A stretch of 64,000 nt of DNA. It comes from Rhodocyclaceae bacterium. GTDB taxonomy: Bacteria; Pseudomonadota; Gammaproteobacteria; Burkholderiales; Rhodocyclaceae. The translations under genes and the position numbers were made by a program. The stretch lies in contig JADJEF010000005.1 in the NCBI GenBank assembly GCA_016702335.1, forward strand, positions 11,070-75,069. The letters run 5' to 3'. Under the pieces are notes generated by a model, which saw nothing but the letters and a program-made list of their open reading frames with translations, did no database searches and was not told where the DNA came from. Of the stretch, positions 29,538 through 37,897 are shown piece by piece (position 1 is the first letter of the stretch; the number at the start of each line of letters is the position of its first letter).

Positions 29538-29576
29538 AGCACGATGCCCCGGCCAGCACGGTCGGGGCATCGTGCT
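29538..29576 (-). terminator. Perfect 13-bp hairpin between genes
   Basis: Arms agcacgatgcccc (29538-29550) and ggggcatcgtgct (29564-29576) with a 13-base loop. It lies just after the 29584-29901 gene stop. On the minus strand no T-run follows; on the plus strand GTTT follows. May slow polymerase or protect mRNA ends. Confidence 0.45.
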
Positions 29577-29583
29577 GTTTGAC

Positions 29584-29901
29584 CTACGGGCTCTTCGTGA
29601 ACCCCGTCTCAGGGGCGTACTGATAGCCGTAGCCGGCGAGCATCCGAACGAGCCTCTCCGTGGGCTCTGTCGTCGCGGTCCGGCTGTTCGCACGCCGGAT
29701 GAAGGAGGCCATCTCGTCGGGGAAGTAGAGGCCGACCAGCTTCTCTACCAGCCCGCGTGACGTGAGACCGCACTGGGCCGCCATGCCCTCGATGGCGACG
29801 GCGGCGATGCCGAGCTTCGCGTCGGTGACCATCTCTTCCGTTCGCCCGGCGTTCTTTTTGCGCAGTACGGCCTTGCGGCGCGGTGTGGACATCTTAGTCA
29901 T
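29584..29901 (-). CDS. Hypothetical helical protein
   Basis: 105 residues; ATG overlaps the upstream stop (AATGACTAAG). Basic start (TPRRKAVLRKKNAGRTEE), helical centre (CGLTSRGLVEKLVGLYFPDE). Possibly DNA-binding of ribbon-helix type; unassigned. Confidence 0.5.
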   Translation of the reverse strand: MTKMSTPRRKAVLRKKNAGRTEEMVTDAKLGIAAVAIEGMAAQCGLTSRGLVEKLVGLYFPDEMASFIRRANSRTATTEPTERLVRMLAGYGYQYAPETGFTKSP

Positions 29902-30280
29902 TGAGGGAGCCGGCCCTTGCAACGCTGGCGGCGATGTTCTCGTGAACGGAGTCCAGGGTAATCGCCACGATCACGGCCGTGATCATTGCCGCGTAATTCT
30001 GGGCAATGTCGAACGCCACACCCCCCCGTTCGGGCGCTATCTCGATGTCCGGGGCACCGATTGCGAGGGCCGTGGCGGCGTAGAAGTTCGCCAGAGCGAT
30101 CGTCACGACCGTTTCGATTTCGCGTTCCTCGACCCTGTCTACGATCCTGTCCTCTCGGGCGGCGACGGAAAATGATTGTCGAAGCCTGGGGAGGAAGTCT
30201 GCGAGCGGCCCCTCGTTTCCGGAAACCTCCTCGACTCCGTTGATAAGCTGCCCAAGGGCAATGGTCGCGTGCTCGTTCAT
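29894..30280 (-). CDS. Hypothetical helical protein
   Basis: 128 residues, ATG behind GGAGGTGATGACC. Long amphipathic helices, including VVTIALANFYAATALAIG and NYAAMITAVIVAITL, without clear membrane topology. Unknown. Confidence 0.5.
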   Translation of the reverse strand: MNEHATIALGQLINGVEEVSGNEGPLADFLPRLRQSFSVAAREDRIVDRVEEREIETVVTIALANFYAATALAIGAPDIEIAPERGGVAFDIAQNYAAMITAVIVAITLDSVHENIAASVARAGSLND

Positions 30281-30798
30281 TGGTCATCACCTCCATGGTT
30301 GCGGGAGAGGGCGAACTGTGCCTCCTCCAATTCGATTAGTGGGCGAAGCGCCTCGAATGGTACGAAGTAGGCCGCCTCGCGGCCACCGTGCTCGCGAAGC
30401 CACTCGGGCCGCTTCGCGTCGTCCCCCATGATCCATCCGCGCACCCGGAAGTGGGGCGCGATCCCCGTCACGAGTACAAACGGGCGGTTGAAGTCGTCCT
30501 TGCGGACGATCAGGTCGTAATCGTGTCTCGATCTCGTCCGAACCTCCACCCCGCGCCCGATGTCACCAGCGGGACCCTTGAACGTGTTGATATTCGGCGT
30601 CCACGGGAGGTGGAGGGCGATTGCGGCGGCGTACTCCCCGCACGCCCCCTCGATGTGGAGCGACCAGCCCCCGGCGAGAGCCCCATGACGGTCCTCAAGG
30701 CCGCGCCTTAGGGCCGCCATGTGCCTTGCAGCCCCTACATTGACGGCCGACTGGAGCTGTGAAGGGTTCAGCGTAACGCACCCGTCGTGGCTAGGCAT
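30277..30798 (-). CDS. Predicted restriction-endonuclease-like phage protein
   Basis: 173 residues. EGACGEYAAAIAL, then FKGPAGDIGRGVEVRTR, YDLIVRKDD, FVLVTGIAPHFRVRGWIMG. The E..GE helix, D..G..EVRTR and hydrophobic strands match a widespread phage family with a PD-(D/E)xK-like core (D-x-n-E-V-R). Likely a nuclease in recombination or DNA degradation, next to the RecA-like ATPase. Confidence 0.65.
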   Translation of the reverse strand: MPSHDGCVTLNPSQLQSAVNVGAARHMAALRRGLEDRHGALAGGWSLHIEGACGEYAAAIALHLPWTPNINTFKGPAGDIGRGVEVRTRSRHDYDLIVRKDDFNRPFVLVTGIAPHFRVRGWIMGDDAKRPEWLREHGGREAAYFVPFEALRPLIELEEAQFALSRNHGGDDQ

Positions 30799-31471
30799 TG
30801 CACCACTCCTTCAGCCGTTGAATCACGTCGCCCGTGACGCTGTCACCGGAGTAGCCATCCAGCTCGCTGCCCGGAGGGCTCTTGAGGACGCGAATCGTGT
30901 GGTCCTGATCCAGCGAAGCGAAGAACGAGAACTCGTAGACGGCGCCGTCCTTGAACGCAGGACCCTTGCCGGCGGAAACGAAGCTCTTCTTGCCGCGATC
31001 GTCCACCTGCTCGACCCACTCGGTGCGGGTCCGCATCGTGCAGATGGTGTGGGTTGGGTAGCGGACGATGGCGTCCATGAGGCGCTTGATTTGGGGGTTC
31101 AGCTTGGCCCAGGCGTCGAAGCGCCCGCCGGCCTGATCCTTCTGAGCCAGAATTCCTCCAGGGCCGTCCCAGAACGCCGACAGGCTGTCGATGACGAGCA
31201 CGCCGTACAGTCCAGACTTGTAGGCGTCGGTCATCATGGCGAGGTAGTCTTGAACGGAGAACTTTTCGAGCTGCGCCTCATCGAAGTCGAAGAGGTCGGC
31301 ATACTCCCGCGCCCGCCCGCCCTCCGTATCGATGAATGCGACACGCTTCCCCTCCGGACAGAGCGCCTTCGCCAGCTCTAGGGCGAAGCGAGTCTTCCCG
31401 CTCCCGGCCGGTCCGAAGACTGCGCTTCGGAGCTTGTGGTCGGTTCTGGCGGCCTTCTTGAAGTCAGACAC
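30791..31471 (-). CDS. RecA/Sak4-like ATPase
   Basis: 226 residues. Walker A GPAGSGKT (20-27), FIDTEGGRAREY, Walker B YGVLVIDSLSAFWDG, and a sensor strand THTICTMRTRTEWV. This matches the small AAA_24/Sak4 recombinases of phages, which anneal or exchange single strands in phage recombination and replication repair. Neighbouring nuclease-like genes support a recombination role. Confidence 0.83.
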   Translation of the reverse strand: MSDFKKAARTDHKLRSAVFGPAGSGKTRFALELAKALCPEGKRVAFIDTEGGRAREYADLFDFDEAQLEKFSVQDYLAMMTDAYKSGLYGVLVIDSLSAFWDGPGGILAQKDQAGGRFDAWAKLNPQIKRLMDAIVRYPTHTICTMRTRTEWVEQVDDRGKKSFVSAGKGPAFKDGAVYEFSFFASLDQDHTIRVLKSPPGSELDGYSGDSVTGDVIQRLKEWCNA

Positions 31472-31941
31472 TCAAGTCCCTCCTGTGTGATCCGGTGCCC
31501 CGCTGGGGAGAACCGGATCGTGCTCGTTTCGGATTCGACCAGTCCAATGCTCTGGAGAGCGCGTAGCGTGTCTCGCGTCGAGTACGTCGGACCTTTCCCT
31601 CCCAACTCCCTCGCCGTCCATGCCCTCTCCGGGTCTTCGGCCATCTTCTTCAGGATGTCCAGGGAGCGCCGCCTTGCGCGAACGGATGTTACGATCGGCC
31701 TCCTTGGGGGTCGTGCCCCCCATTCTGGCGGCGGGTTGTTGCGGAAACGGATCACCGCCTCGGCGGTGTCGGGTCGGATTAGCGCGTAGAGGAGCTTCCC
31801 TGACGAGTTTACGACCGGAAGATACGGGTACCCACACGTCCTGAGCCAATGCAAAACCTGCGCCGCCCAAATCCGTTCCCCCCTAGATTGGGCGATTGCC
31901 TCGACTTCCTTCGTCGTTAACAATCCATTCCTTGTCGGCAT
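31378..31941 (-). CDS. Winged-helix / HTH protein
   Basis: 187 residues. N-terminal LLTTKEVEAIAQSRGERIWA resembles a helix-turn-helix/MerR-like excision motif. The central part has RSLDILKKMAEDPERAWTAR then TYSTRDTLRALQSIGLV, a winged helix. It overlaps the ATPase gene by 94 bases. Probably a DNA-binding regulator of the replication genes. Confidence 0.55.
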   Translation of the reverse strand: MPTRNGLLTTKEVEAIAQSRGERIWAAQVLHWLRTCGYPYLPVVNSSGKLLYALIRPDTAEAVIRFRNNPPPEWGARPPRRPIVTSVRARRRSLDILKKMAEDPERAWTARELGGKGPTYSTRDTLRALQSIGLVESETSTIRFSPAGHRITQEGLECLTSRRPPEPTTSSEAQSSDRPGAGRLASP

Positions 31942-32113
31942 CGCGCGCCCCCGCATACAGCTCGTTTTTCCCGATCCGAATGGTCACCTCTTCACCCTTC
32001 ACGGTTTCGATGATAGCCCCCATTAGTGCCCGTACGGCGACGACCAGGAAGCCCTCGATTGGCCGCGTTGCCATCGGCCGGTCGTCCAGTGTGACGATTT
32101 TCGTCCTTGCCAT
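31883..32113 (-). CDS. Small hypothetical protein
   Basis: 76 residues, compact strand/helix pattern (RPIEGFLVVAVRALMGAI, EEVTIRIGKNELYAG). No family. Confidence 0.5.
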   Translation of the reverse strand: MARTKIVTLDDRPMATRPIEGFLVVAVRALMGAIIETVKGEEVTIRIGKNELYAGARDADKEWIVNDEGSRGNRPI

Positions 32114-32440
32114 CTACCACCCCCTCTTCTCAACGATGCGGCGCTGCGCCACGTCGTACTCTTGGTCAATGCGGTTCTGGGCGTCCCTGAGGTTCGCCTG
32201 GTGGTCTCTTACGATCTCTTCCGCCAGGATGGCGGTCGGCCCGCCGGAGTGTCGGATTGTGAATGGCGGAAGCTCATCGAGTGCCAGCCCGAGGTAGTCC
32301 GCAACCGCCGCACTCGCTTCGCGCAGGGTTCCACCGAATGCCGTCACGATTCGATGCCCACTCAAGTCGAGAATGCCAAGCCAGACTCCGGCCGGCCCCC
32401 CATCGAGAAGGATGATCAGATCAGACCACGCCGGGTACAT
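32114..32440 (-). CDS. Small hypothetical protein
   Basis: 108 residues: an N-terminal strand layer (LIILLDGGPAGVWLGIL), then a long C-terminal helix (LRDAQNRIDQEYDVAQRRIV). Unknown. Confidence 0.5.
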   Translation of the reverse strand: MYPAWSDLIILLDGGPAGVWLGILDLSGHRIVTAFGGTLREASAAVADYLGLALDELPPFTIRHSGGPTAILAEEIVRDHQANLRDAQNRIDQEYDVAQRRIVEKRGW

Positions 32441-32603
32441 CGTCCACCTCCAGTAGTTCTCGGAGCGCCTCGACGGTCACGCGCGCCACGACCTTGCCAT
32501 CCACGCTCAATTCCAGGACCTCGTCGCCACCGGCGACCCATCCACCGAGATAGACCTCCCGCTCCGACTCAAGTCTCACACGCCGGAAGCGCCACGTCTT
32601 CAT
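32421..32603 (-). CDS. Small hypothetical protein
   Basis: 60 residues; basic N-terminus (WRFRRVRLESERE) and a strand-helix unit (VVARVTVEALRELLEV). Overlaps neighbours by a few bases on both sides. Confidence 0.5.
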   Translation of the reverse strand: MKTWRFRRVRLESEREVYLGGWVAGGDEVLELSVDGKVVARVTVEALRELLEVDDVPGVV

Positions 32604-32875
32604 CGGAGTCGATAGACGAACGAGTGCCCGCCAGGCGTACGGAGGCCCTCGATCGGATGCCCTCCGTACTCCGGACGTCGCAGCTCGCGAATGCGGGCCG
32701 ACAGCCCTGTCTCACAGTAGGCGACTCCATGATCGCGCCGGGCTCGCCATGCGAGGTCACGGACGCTATGCCACTCGCCGTCCGAGAGGAGTTTCAGGAC
32801 GACCTCGCGTTGACTGAGGGGCGGAGCAGGCTCCGGCTCCCCCGGCGAGAAGACGCGACGAATAAACGCTCTCAT
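32600..32875 (-). CDS. Winged-helix-like protein
   Basis: 91 residues. REVVLKLLSDGEWHSVRDLA then CETGLSARIRELR and GHSFVYRLR form a small winged helix, as in phage helix-turn-helix proteins that sense a target gene. Probably DNA-binding. Confidence 0.55.
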   Translation of the reverse strand: MRAFIRRVFSPGEPEPAPPLSQREVVLKLLSDGEWHSVRDLAWRARRDHGVAYCETGLSARIRELRRPEYGGHPIEGLRTPGGHSFVYRLR

Positions 32876-33180
32876 ACCTTCCTCCCGAGTCGCTTTACGG
32901 CGTTCGAGCGCCGCATCAGCGCGAAAGTCATCTCAAGGGTCCTGCGTGCTTCCTGCCTCTTGTTCTTTGAGAAGGCAGAAGAGATGGCGGCCATCTCCCG
33001 GTCCCCAACCTCCGTTGCTAGCTCATCGATGAGCGCCGCAACCAGCCTGGCGGTCTCGAAATCAATCACAACCGCCTTCCTCCACAGCCGGTCAAGGTCC
33101 ACCCACCACCTCTGCGTTGGTGGCCCAGGATCATCCCCGCCGATGTCTGCCAGAAGGTCCGTTGCCCAGAGTGGCTTCAT
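32872..33180 (-). CDS. Small hypothetical protein
   Basis: 102 residues, helical; RLWRKAVVIDFETARLVAAL and a basic C-terminal KNKRQEARRTLEMTFALMRR. First gene of the 33.2-31.4 kb sub-operon. A TTGACT...TATACC promoter-like stretch sits just upstream. Confidence 0.5.
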   Translation of the reverse strand: MKPLWATDLLADIGGDDPGPPTQRWWVDLDRLWRKAVVIDFETARLVAALIDELATEVGDREMAAISSAFSKNKRQEARRTLEMTFALMRRSNAVKRLGRKV

Positions 33181-33186
33181 GGTATA

Positions 33187-33399
33187 CTAGTCCATAACGG
33201 AAGTCAAGCCGGGCGAGGTGACGTATCCCGCCAGTGCCCAGATGACCGTCCACGTTCCTCTGCATCGAGGGCAGAGGACCTCGGCGGTGTAGTTGCCATC
33301 ATCGCGCCACTCGTCGTCGGTGATCATCGCCGGAGTCTCGACTAGGCAATGGGGACAGATATGGCCTGCGCGTTTGCGAAACTCATCCAGGGACAGCAT
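33187..33399 (-). CDS. Zinc-ribbon protein
   Basis: 70 residues from ATG behind GGAGCTGCTGTCAA. CPHCLVETPAM and, later, VLCPRCRGTWTV give two C-x-x-C knuckles of a zinc ribbon. Possibly a DNA- or RNA-binding regulator of early genes. Confidence 0.6.
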   Translation of the reverse strand: MLSLDEFRKRAGHICPHCLVETPAMITDDEWRDDGNYTAEVLCPRCRGTWTVIWALAGYVTSPGLTSVMD

Positions 33400-33637
33400 T
33401 TGACAGCAGCTCCTTGATTGTGAACTCGACCACGCCACGCCCCGGTCCTGGCACTGCCAGCCCGAGCGCGTCATAGCCAGCCGACCGGTAGCGTTCTACC
33501 CGCCAGCGCGAAAGTGCGACCGCTCCACGATCCGGCAGCGTCCAGCCGCGCCGCTGGTCGTGGAGCGTTACGATGAGCGGCCGTGCGTCCGGTCCGAAGA
33601 ACCGGACGACGGCCGAGAGTGGGGTTGTCGTGACCAT
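33383..33637 (-). CDS. Small hypothetical protein
   Basis: 84 residues from an internal ATG. RFFGPDARPLIVTLHDQRRG, then YRSAGYDALGLAVPG. Unknown function. Confidence 0.5.
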   Translation of the reverse strand: MVTTTPLSAVVRFFGPDARPLIVTLHDQRRGWTLPDRGAVALSRWRVERYRSAGYDALGLAVPGPGRGVVEFTIKELLSNAVPG

Positions 33638-33641
33638 GACC

Positions 33642-34169
33642 CTAGAAGTCGTACTCCGGGCCAGGAGACCAGTCCCGCCAGCCCTCACCGATGAACTTTC
33701 CGCCGAGTTCCTGCTCGATCGCCGCTGCGATCTCCATCGAGATGTCGCGGAAGATCGCGCCGCCTTGCCGGAGGTAGGCCAGCATCTCTGAGCGAGGGCC
33801 AGAGAGCTGCTGGCGCGACTCCATCCCCTCCAGGTCGGCAAGAACCTCCCCGAGCTTGCCCTCTGGGATGCACAGGGAGTACAGCCAGCTCCGCTGCACC
33901 CCGTTGATGGGCGGCCCGTCGTCGTCGGTCGCGTAGTCGCCGACGAGCATCACGCGGTCGCCGGCCCAGCTCCCCAGGACGAACGCCCCGTGACTCGGGT
34001 CTCCGCCGCCGCGATACTCCCTCGCCTTGTCTGCCATGAGCAGGATCATGGCCGTTCCGATCCCCGGCCCGCCGGACCCCATCTCCAGGAGCTTGAGTCC
34101 GTCGCCGAGCGTGTGTGGGTGGACAAACTCCATCTTGTCCACGTTCACGAGCTTCCAATACTGGCCCAT
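33642..34169 (-). CDS. Conserved phage protein (MGQYWKLVN family)
   Basis: 175 residues. Begins MGQYWKLVNVDKMEFVHPHT then GLKLLEMG and GSWAGDRVMLVGDYA: a recognisable family in phages and actinobacteria, function unknown. Strand-rich core with acidic surface. Confidence 0.7.
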   Translation of the reverse strand: MGQYWKLVNVDKMEFVHPHTLGDGLKLLEMGSGGPGIGTAMILLMADKAREYRGGGDPSHGAFVLGSWAGDRVMLVGDYATDDDGPPINGVQRSWLYSLCIPEGKLGEVLADLEGMESRQQLSGPRSEMLAYLRQGGAIFRDISMEIAAAIEQELGGKFIGEGWRDWSPGPEYDF

Positions 34170-34172
34170 TCT

Positions 34173-34379
34173 CTACCCCTCCCCGTTGTAGCCCATGAGA
34201 TGGTTTTCCCACAGGCCCTTGCACTTCTCGTAGGCCGCGTGCGAACTCGCACCGCCCATCCCGTCGACCACGCCCATCACGGCCTGGCAGAGGGCCGCCC
34301 AGAGGTCGCTACCCTCCTCGCAGAGCGCGTCGGGCCACATGCCCTCCTCCTTGTGGCACACCTTGCACGGTGCGTTCAT
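34173..34379 (-). CDS. Small Cys/His-rich protein
   Basis: 68 residues. CKVCHKEEGMWPDALCEEG near the start and later YEKCKGLWENHL, possible zinc ligands. Unknown. Confidence 0.5.
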   Translation of the reverse strand: MNAPCKVCHKEEGMWPDALCEEGSDLWAALCQAVMGVVDGMGGASSHAAYEKCKGLWENHLMGYNGEG

Positions 34380-34573
34380 ACGATCTCGGCCACGTTGCCA
34401 TCCTCCAGGTCCGCCAAGTAGTCGTCGGTCGTCTTCCACACGGTCGCGGACTGGATGGGCCTGGTACTGTTGCACTCACAGAACTCCAGCCAGAGAGCCA
34501 GTTCCATCGGGTCCTTCAGACCCTCCGCGTCCGTGAGGTCCATCTCCAATTCGACCAGGAACTTCCGCTTCAC
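34376..34573 (-). CDS. Small acidic protein
   Basis: 65 residues from GTG behind GGAGCGTGTGGG. KFLVELEMDLTDAEGLKDPM with two Cys; acidic overall. Unknown. Confidence 0.5.
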   Translation of the reverse strand: MKRKFLVELEMDLTDAEGLKDPMELALWLEFCECNSTRPIQSATVWKTTDDYLADLEDGNVAEIV

Positions 34574-34839
34574 CCCACACGCTCCTTTGCCTCTTCGAGT
34601 CGATCGGCCGCATCCTTGGCCATCCGCTCCATCTTGGCGATGTAGTCGGCCGGCGGACGCAATTCCCAGTTCATTGCGGACCAGATGAACCTGCCGTTGG
34701 CCTGCGCTGCTTCGAGGTCGTCCGGCGAGAACCACAAGTCCTGGTAGGTACAACGGAACCACAGGCCGTCCCTCCGCGCCTCCGCGAACATGGGCGCCAG
34801 TTCGGCCAGGATGTGCGCCCTCGCTTCCCTTTCGTCCAT
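34570..34839 (-). CDS. Small helical protein
   Basis: 89 residues, ATG behind GGAGAACTCG. Aromatic-rich centre (WFRCTYQDLWFSPDDLEAA) and a C-terminal coiled helix (MERMAKDAADRLEEAKERV). Unknown. Confidence 0.5.
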   Translation of the reverse strand: MDEREARAHILAELAPMFAEARRDGLWFRCTYQDLWFSPDDLEAAQANGRFIWSAMNWELRPPADYIAKMERMAKDAADRLEEAKERVG

Positions 34840-34848
34840 CGAGTTCTC

Positions 34849-35679
34849 CTAGATGTGAATGTCTACGGCGGTGAGGATGGCGGCGCCCGGAATCTTGTCG
34901 TAGATCGCGTGCGCCTCCCGGTGCCACGCATCCTGCTCCGTGTCACCCTCTACGACGCCGAAGAATCGCATCTTCCCGCGCTCGATCCACTCCCCGTCGA
35001 TCAGGAACGCGAACGGCATCCCGGCCCCGAAACCCGCCGCGTGGGCGTAGTCGGCGCGCGGGCGGAGGTACTCGTCTGGCCCATCCCACCACGCCGGATG
35101 ACCGGAACCGAGGTCCTTCACCGCATTGACGGCCGCCTGTCCGTTGTACGCATCCCGCGCTCCCTGGTGATCGACTGGATGCGCCTCGCGAACTTGCGCC
35201 CACGTCATCGGGACGGGGTGGGCGTCGATGACCGCGTGAACCTCATCCCATCTCTTGCCAGCGGCCTCGGCGGCCTCGTCGTACATCCGCGACCAGTCGA
35301 TGTCCACCCTCCGGGTGACGTTCACTGGGGTGGACGGCACCCGGCGGCCCGTGTGAAAGCGTTGCCACCCCTTCCAGAACCCATCCCACCGTCCGCCCAC
35401 GACGTACCAGTCCCACTTCGACTTCGGGTTGTACGTGGACATCTGATAGACACCCTCGTCGTCGGCGAGGTAGGACCCGCTATCCGAGAACTCGTCGTTC
35501 AGCTTGGCGGCGATGGCCGCCCAGTCACCCGCCGGGGCGCCATTATTGACTGCGTACTCGATCTCCCAGTCCCCCACGGGATGGCGATATGGCTCCACCT
35601 CCACGTTCTCATCGAATGGCGCCAAATGTTCCGCCAACTTGTCGGGATCACCGACGACCACCACTACGTAGTGACTCAT
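34849..35679 (-). CDS. Conserved phage protein (NPKSKWDWY family)
   Basis: 276 residues. The signature TYNPKSKWDWYVVGGRW followed by a basic/aromatic part and HAVIDAHPVPMTWAQVREAH occurs in many phages of actinobacteria and others; function unknown. N-terminus HYVVVVVGDPDKLAEHL is a strand-helix unit. Confidence 0.7.
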   Translation of the reverse strand: MSHYVVVVVGDPDKLAEHLAPFDENVEVEPYRHPVGDWEIEYAVNNGAPAGDWAAIAAKLNDEFSDSGSYLADDEGVYQMSTYNPKSKWDWYVVGGRWDGFWKGWQRFHTGRRVPSTPVNVTRRVDIDWSRMYDEAAEAAGKRWDEVHAVIDAHPVPMTWAQVREAHPVDHQGARDAYNGQAAVNAVKDLGSGHPAWWDGPDEYLRPRADYAHAAGFGAGMPFAFLIDGEWIERGKMRFFGVVEGDTEQDAWHREAHAIYDKIPGAAILTAVDIHI

Positions 35680-35685
35680 TCCGTT

Positions 35686-36057
35686 CTACCTCCCATAGTA
35701 GGTCACGCCGTCAAAGTCGAACGACGTGTAATCCTGCTTCAGCTCCCGCGCCGCTTGCTCCCAGTCGATGCAGTTGAGCGGCCATCCGTAGTCGTTGTTG
35801 ATGGCCCCGATGTCGCTGGCCATCTCCTGGGCGTAGTCCTCGAAGTAGCTCTCGCGGATGAGGGTCGCGCCGTACTGCCAATCGTCGCAATACCCCTCCG
35901 CCTCTTCGGCAAGCGCCGTTAGCGCCGCCAACTCCGCCGCCTCTTCGTCCGTGAATTGGTCACCGCCCTCTTCGTTCCGTAGGTACTCGATCCGGTCGAT
36001 GATGTCTCGCGAGTCGATCGTGTCCGCCGAGTTGTCGATCTCTGTGTCGCCCTTCAT
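35686..36057 (-). CDS. Conserved acidic phage protein
   Basis: 123 residues, very acidic. Recognisable pattern: SRDIIDRIEYL, then LAEEAEGYCDDWQYGATLI, then YAQEMASDIG and WPLNCIDWEQAARELKQDY. This family is common on phages and plasmids, often near antirestriction genes. DNA mimicry is conceivable from the charge. Confidence 0.65.
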   Translation of the reverse strand: MKGDTEIDNSADTIDSRDIIDRIEYLRNEEGGDQFTDEEAAELAALTALAEEAEGYCDDWQYGATLIRESYFEDYAQEMASDIGAINNDYGWPLNCIDWEQAARELKQDYTSFDFDGVTYYGR

Positions 36058-36353
36058 CCACTCACCTCCTCGCGAAAACGATCACGAGCGATCCGTTCGA
36101 CCAGCTCGTTCAGCACTTGCATCTCGCCGTTGTCGGCGTTGATGAACAGATCGCGTAGGTCCAGACTGGCCTCCACTCTGCCGATCCAGTTGTCCCGCTC
36201 CTTGTTCGTCATGGATTCCCACTGCTCCTCTGCGTACTCGTCCTCATCCCACGTCTCGAACGCGAGGTGGCACGAGTCGCACTTGTGGAGCAGATGCCCG
36301 ATGCCGGGCGTGACGTTCGTGCTCTTGCAGTCCGGACAGACCAGCTTCCTCAT
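36054..36353 (-). CDS. Zinc-ribbon protein
   Basis: 99 residues, ATG behind GGAGGTATGGTATA. N-terminal CPDCKSTNVTPG and CDSCHLAFETW give a zinc ribbon, followed by an acidic helical tail. Perhaps a regulator. Confidence 0.6.
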   Translation of the reverse strand: MRKLVCPDCKSTNVTPGIGHLLHKCDSCHLAFETWDEDEYAEEQWESMTNKERDNWIGRVEASLDLRDLFINADNGEMQVLNELVERIARDRFREEVSG

Positions 36354-36369
36354 TATACCATACCTCCAC

Positions 36370-37311
36370 TTAGTACGGGTAGACCTCGCCGTCCACCCAC
36401 GATCCGTCGTAGGTCAGCACCGTCCCCACCGCCCGGTCCTTGCTCACCACCACCACGAACCCCGCGCCCCATTGCGGGTTGGTCGCGTATTCGGTGAGCT
36501 TGCACTCATCCCAGATACGGGTAAGGACATCGACTGGGGCGTTCGATCCCTCTCCGCCATACAGGATGCCTTTCGCGAAGATACAAAGCCCCACATCCTC
36601 CACGAGTTGCTCGGGCGTGAGCCCTTCCGGCGGTTCGCCATCATCCCACAGGTCGTCCCAGACCACCGCCGGACAGTTGTCGCGCAGCTCGTAGCTGTCG
36701 ATGGATAGCTCGCCGCCCCAGTAGGAGTCGGGACCCGCGCAGCCACCCTCCGACTCCCAGAACGTCGGCGAAGAGAATCCGCCGCGCGCATCGCACCCGT
36801 TGTGGGTACGGAGGATGACGAACTCGTCGCCCGCTGGCGTTTTCATCAGATCGTACACGATGTCTTGACTGAGGCAGTTGTCCTCATTGTACGTGTACGC
36901 TCCGCCCTCGCGCTTGTGGCCGCACTGGTCGGCCCATGCGTCCAGAAGCTCCTCCCACGACCGGTTCGAGCGATACTCGCCCGCCGCATCCGCTCGCTCC
37001 TCGCGTGCGCCCTCTTGCCGAAGGAACTGTCCCCACGACCGCCGGACGCTCGTGGCGATGTCGCCGTCGTGTAGCCACTCACAGAGCACGTCGAGCGTGT
37101 TCCTGGTGTACCCACACGACAGCCTACCGCCGTAGACCTCCCATTCGTACCACTCCATCGGCTTGTCTTTCGGCGGGGACTTGGCGTTCCGCTGCCACAT
37201 GCGCCCGTTTGCGCCGCCACTGTCCATGAAGTGCGTCCCGGTGCTCTCGCACAACTGCGCGTTCAGGCGTCGGCGCTTGCTTTCGTACGCCTTCTGCCAC
37301 TTACTCTTCAC
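36370..37311 (-). CDS. Conserved phage protein (HFMDSGGA family)
   Basis: 313 residues. N-terminus THFMDSGGANGRMWQRN and later CDARGGFSSPTFWE and YELRDNC are features of a family seen in many phage early regions; function unknown. Several Cys and Trp. No signal or membrane span. Confidence 0.65.
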   Translation of the reverse strand: MKSKWQKAYESKRRRLNAQLCESTGTHFMDSGGANGRMWQRNAKSPPKDKPMEWYEWEVYGGRLSCGYTRNTLDVLCEWLHDGDIATSVRRSWGQFLRQEGAREERADAAGEYRSNRSWEELLDAWADQCGHKREGGAYTYNEDNCLSQDIVYDLMKTPAGDEFVILRTHNGCDARGGFSSPTFWESEGGCAGPDSYWGGELSIDSYELRDNCPAVVWDDLWDDGEPPEGLTPEQLVEDVGLCIFAKGILYGGEGSNAPVDVLTRIWDECKLTEYATNPQWGAGFVVVVSKDRAVGTVLTYDGSWVDGEVYPY

Positions 37312-37688
37312 AGACCCCTCTCTTTCATGTAGAGCTTGCGCCCAAGCCTCATCATCAGTCGGTCGAGTGTGTCAGTGTCGTCGTCGTCGCCATTCGCCTC
37401 GTCGTACAAATCGCCAATCGTGGAGCACCCTTGCGCCCGCCATGACCAATCATCCCTCTCCTCGTCGGAGAGAAACGCCCAACTGCCCACCGCGTCCGCG
37501 AAGTCCCGTGCGTTTTTCACCTCCGTACTCTCCACCTGCACGATCTCCCCGTCGTAGAACACCCTCTTTCCGACGTCGATCGGCAGCAGTCTTCCCATGC
37601 ACCCAGCGATCGGGTAGTGGCGACCGCCCCGGACAAAGCTGTTCGATTCCACATCGTGCTTGTCGATCGTTCCGATGAGTTTCATCAC
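37308..37688 (-). CDS. Small acidic hypothetical protein
   Basis: 126 residues; acidic (GDDDDTDTLDRLMMRLGRK). ATG start overlaps the upstream stop. Unknown. Confidence 0.5.
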   Translation of the reverse strand: MMKLIGTIDKHDVESNSFVRGGRHYPIAGCMGRLLPIDVGKRVFYDGEIVQVESTEVKNARDFADAVGSWAFLSDEERDDWSWRAQGCSTIGDLYDEANGDDDDTDTLDRLMMRLGRKLYMKERGL

Positions 37689-37894
37689 ATCACCTCCTCG
37701 CTTGACCGCCAGATGATGTTACCTGTCGGCAGGTAGACAATGTGCGCCCACCGCGTACCGCTGTCCGTCACGTATCCCCGGCAAAACTCCTTCGCCTCGG
37801 AATCGTTGAACATCGTCCGCTTCAGGTCATCCCATCCCCCCGCCTTATCGTAGTGGTTGTCACCCGCGAAGACCAGGTACGTCCCCATGTCCAT
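37685..37894 (-). CDS. Small hypothetical protein
   Basis: 69 residues. TYLVFAGDNHYDKAGGWDDL and WAHIVYLPTGNIIWR resemble a short phage family of unknown function. Confidence 0.55.
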   Translation of the reverse strand: MDMGTYLVFAGDNHYDKAGGWDDLKRTMFNDSEAKEFCRGYVTDSGTRWAHIVYLPTGNIIWRSSEEVM

Positions 37895-37897
37895 CGC

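Noticed and set aside
33181..33212. Promoter upstream of the 32872-33180 gene (TTGACT...TATACC)
   Set aside because: Spacer of 15 bases and a weak -10 directly against the ATG. Left out as a firm call.
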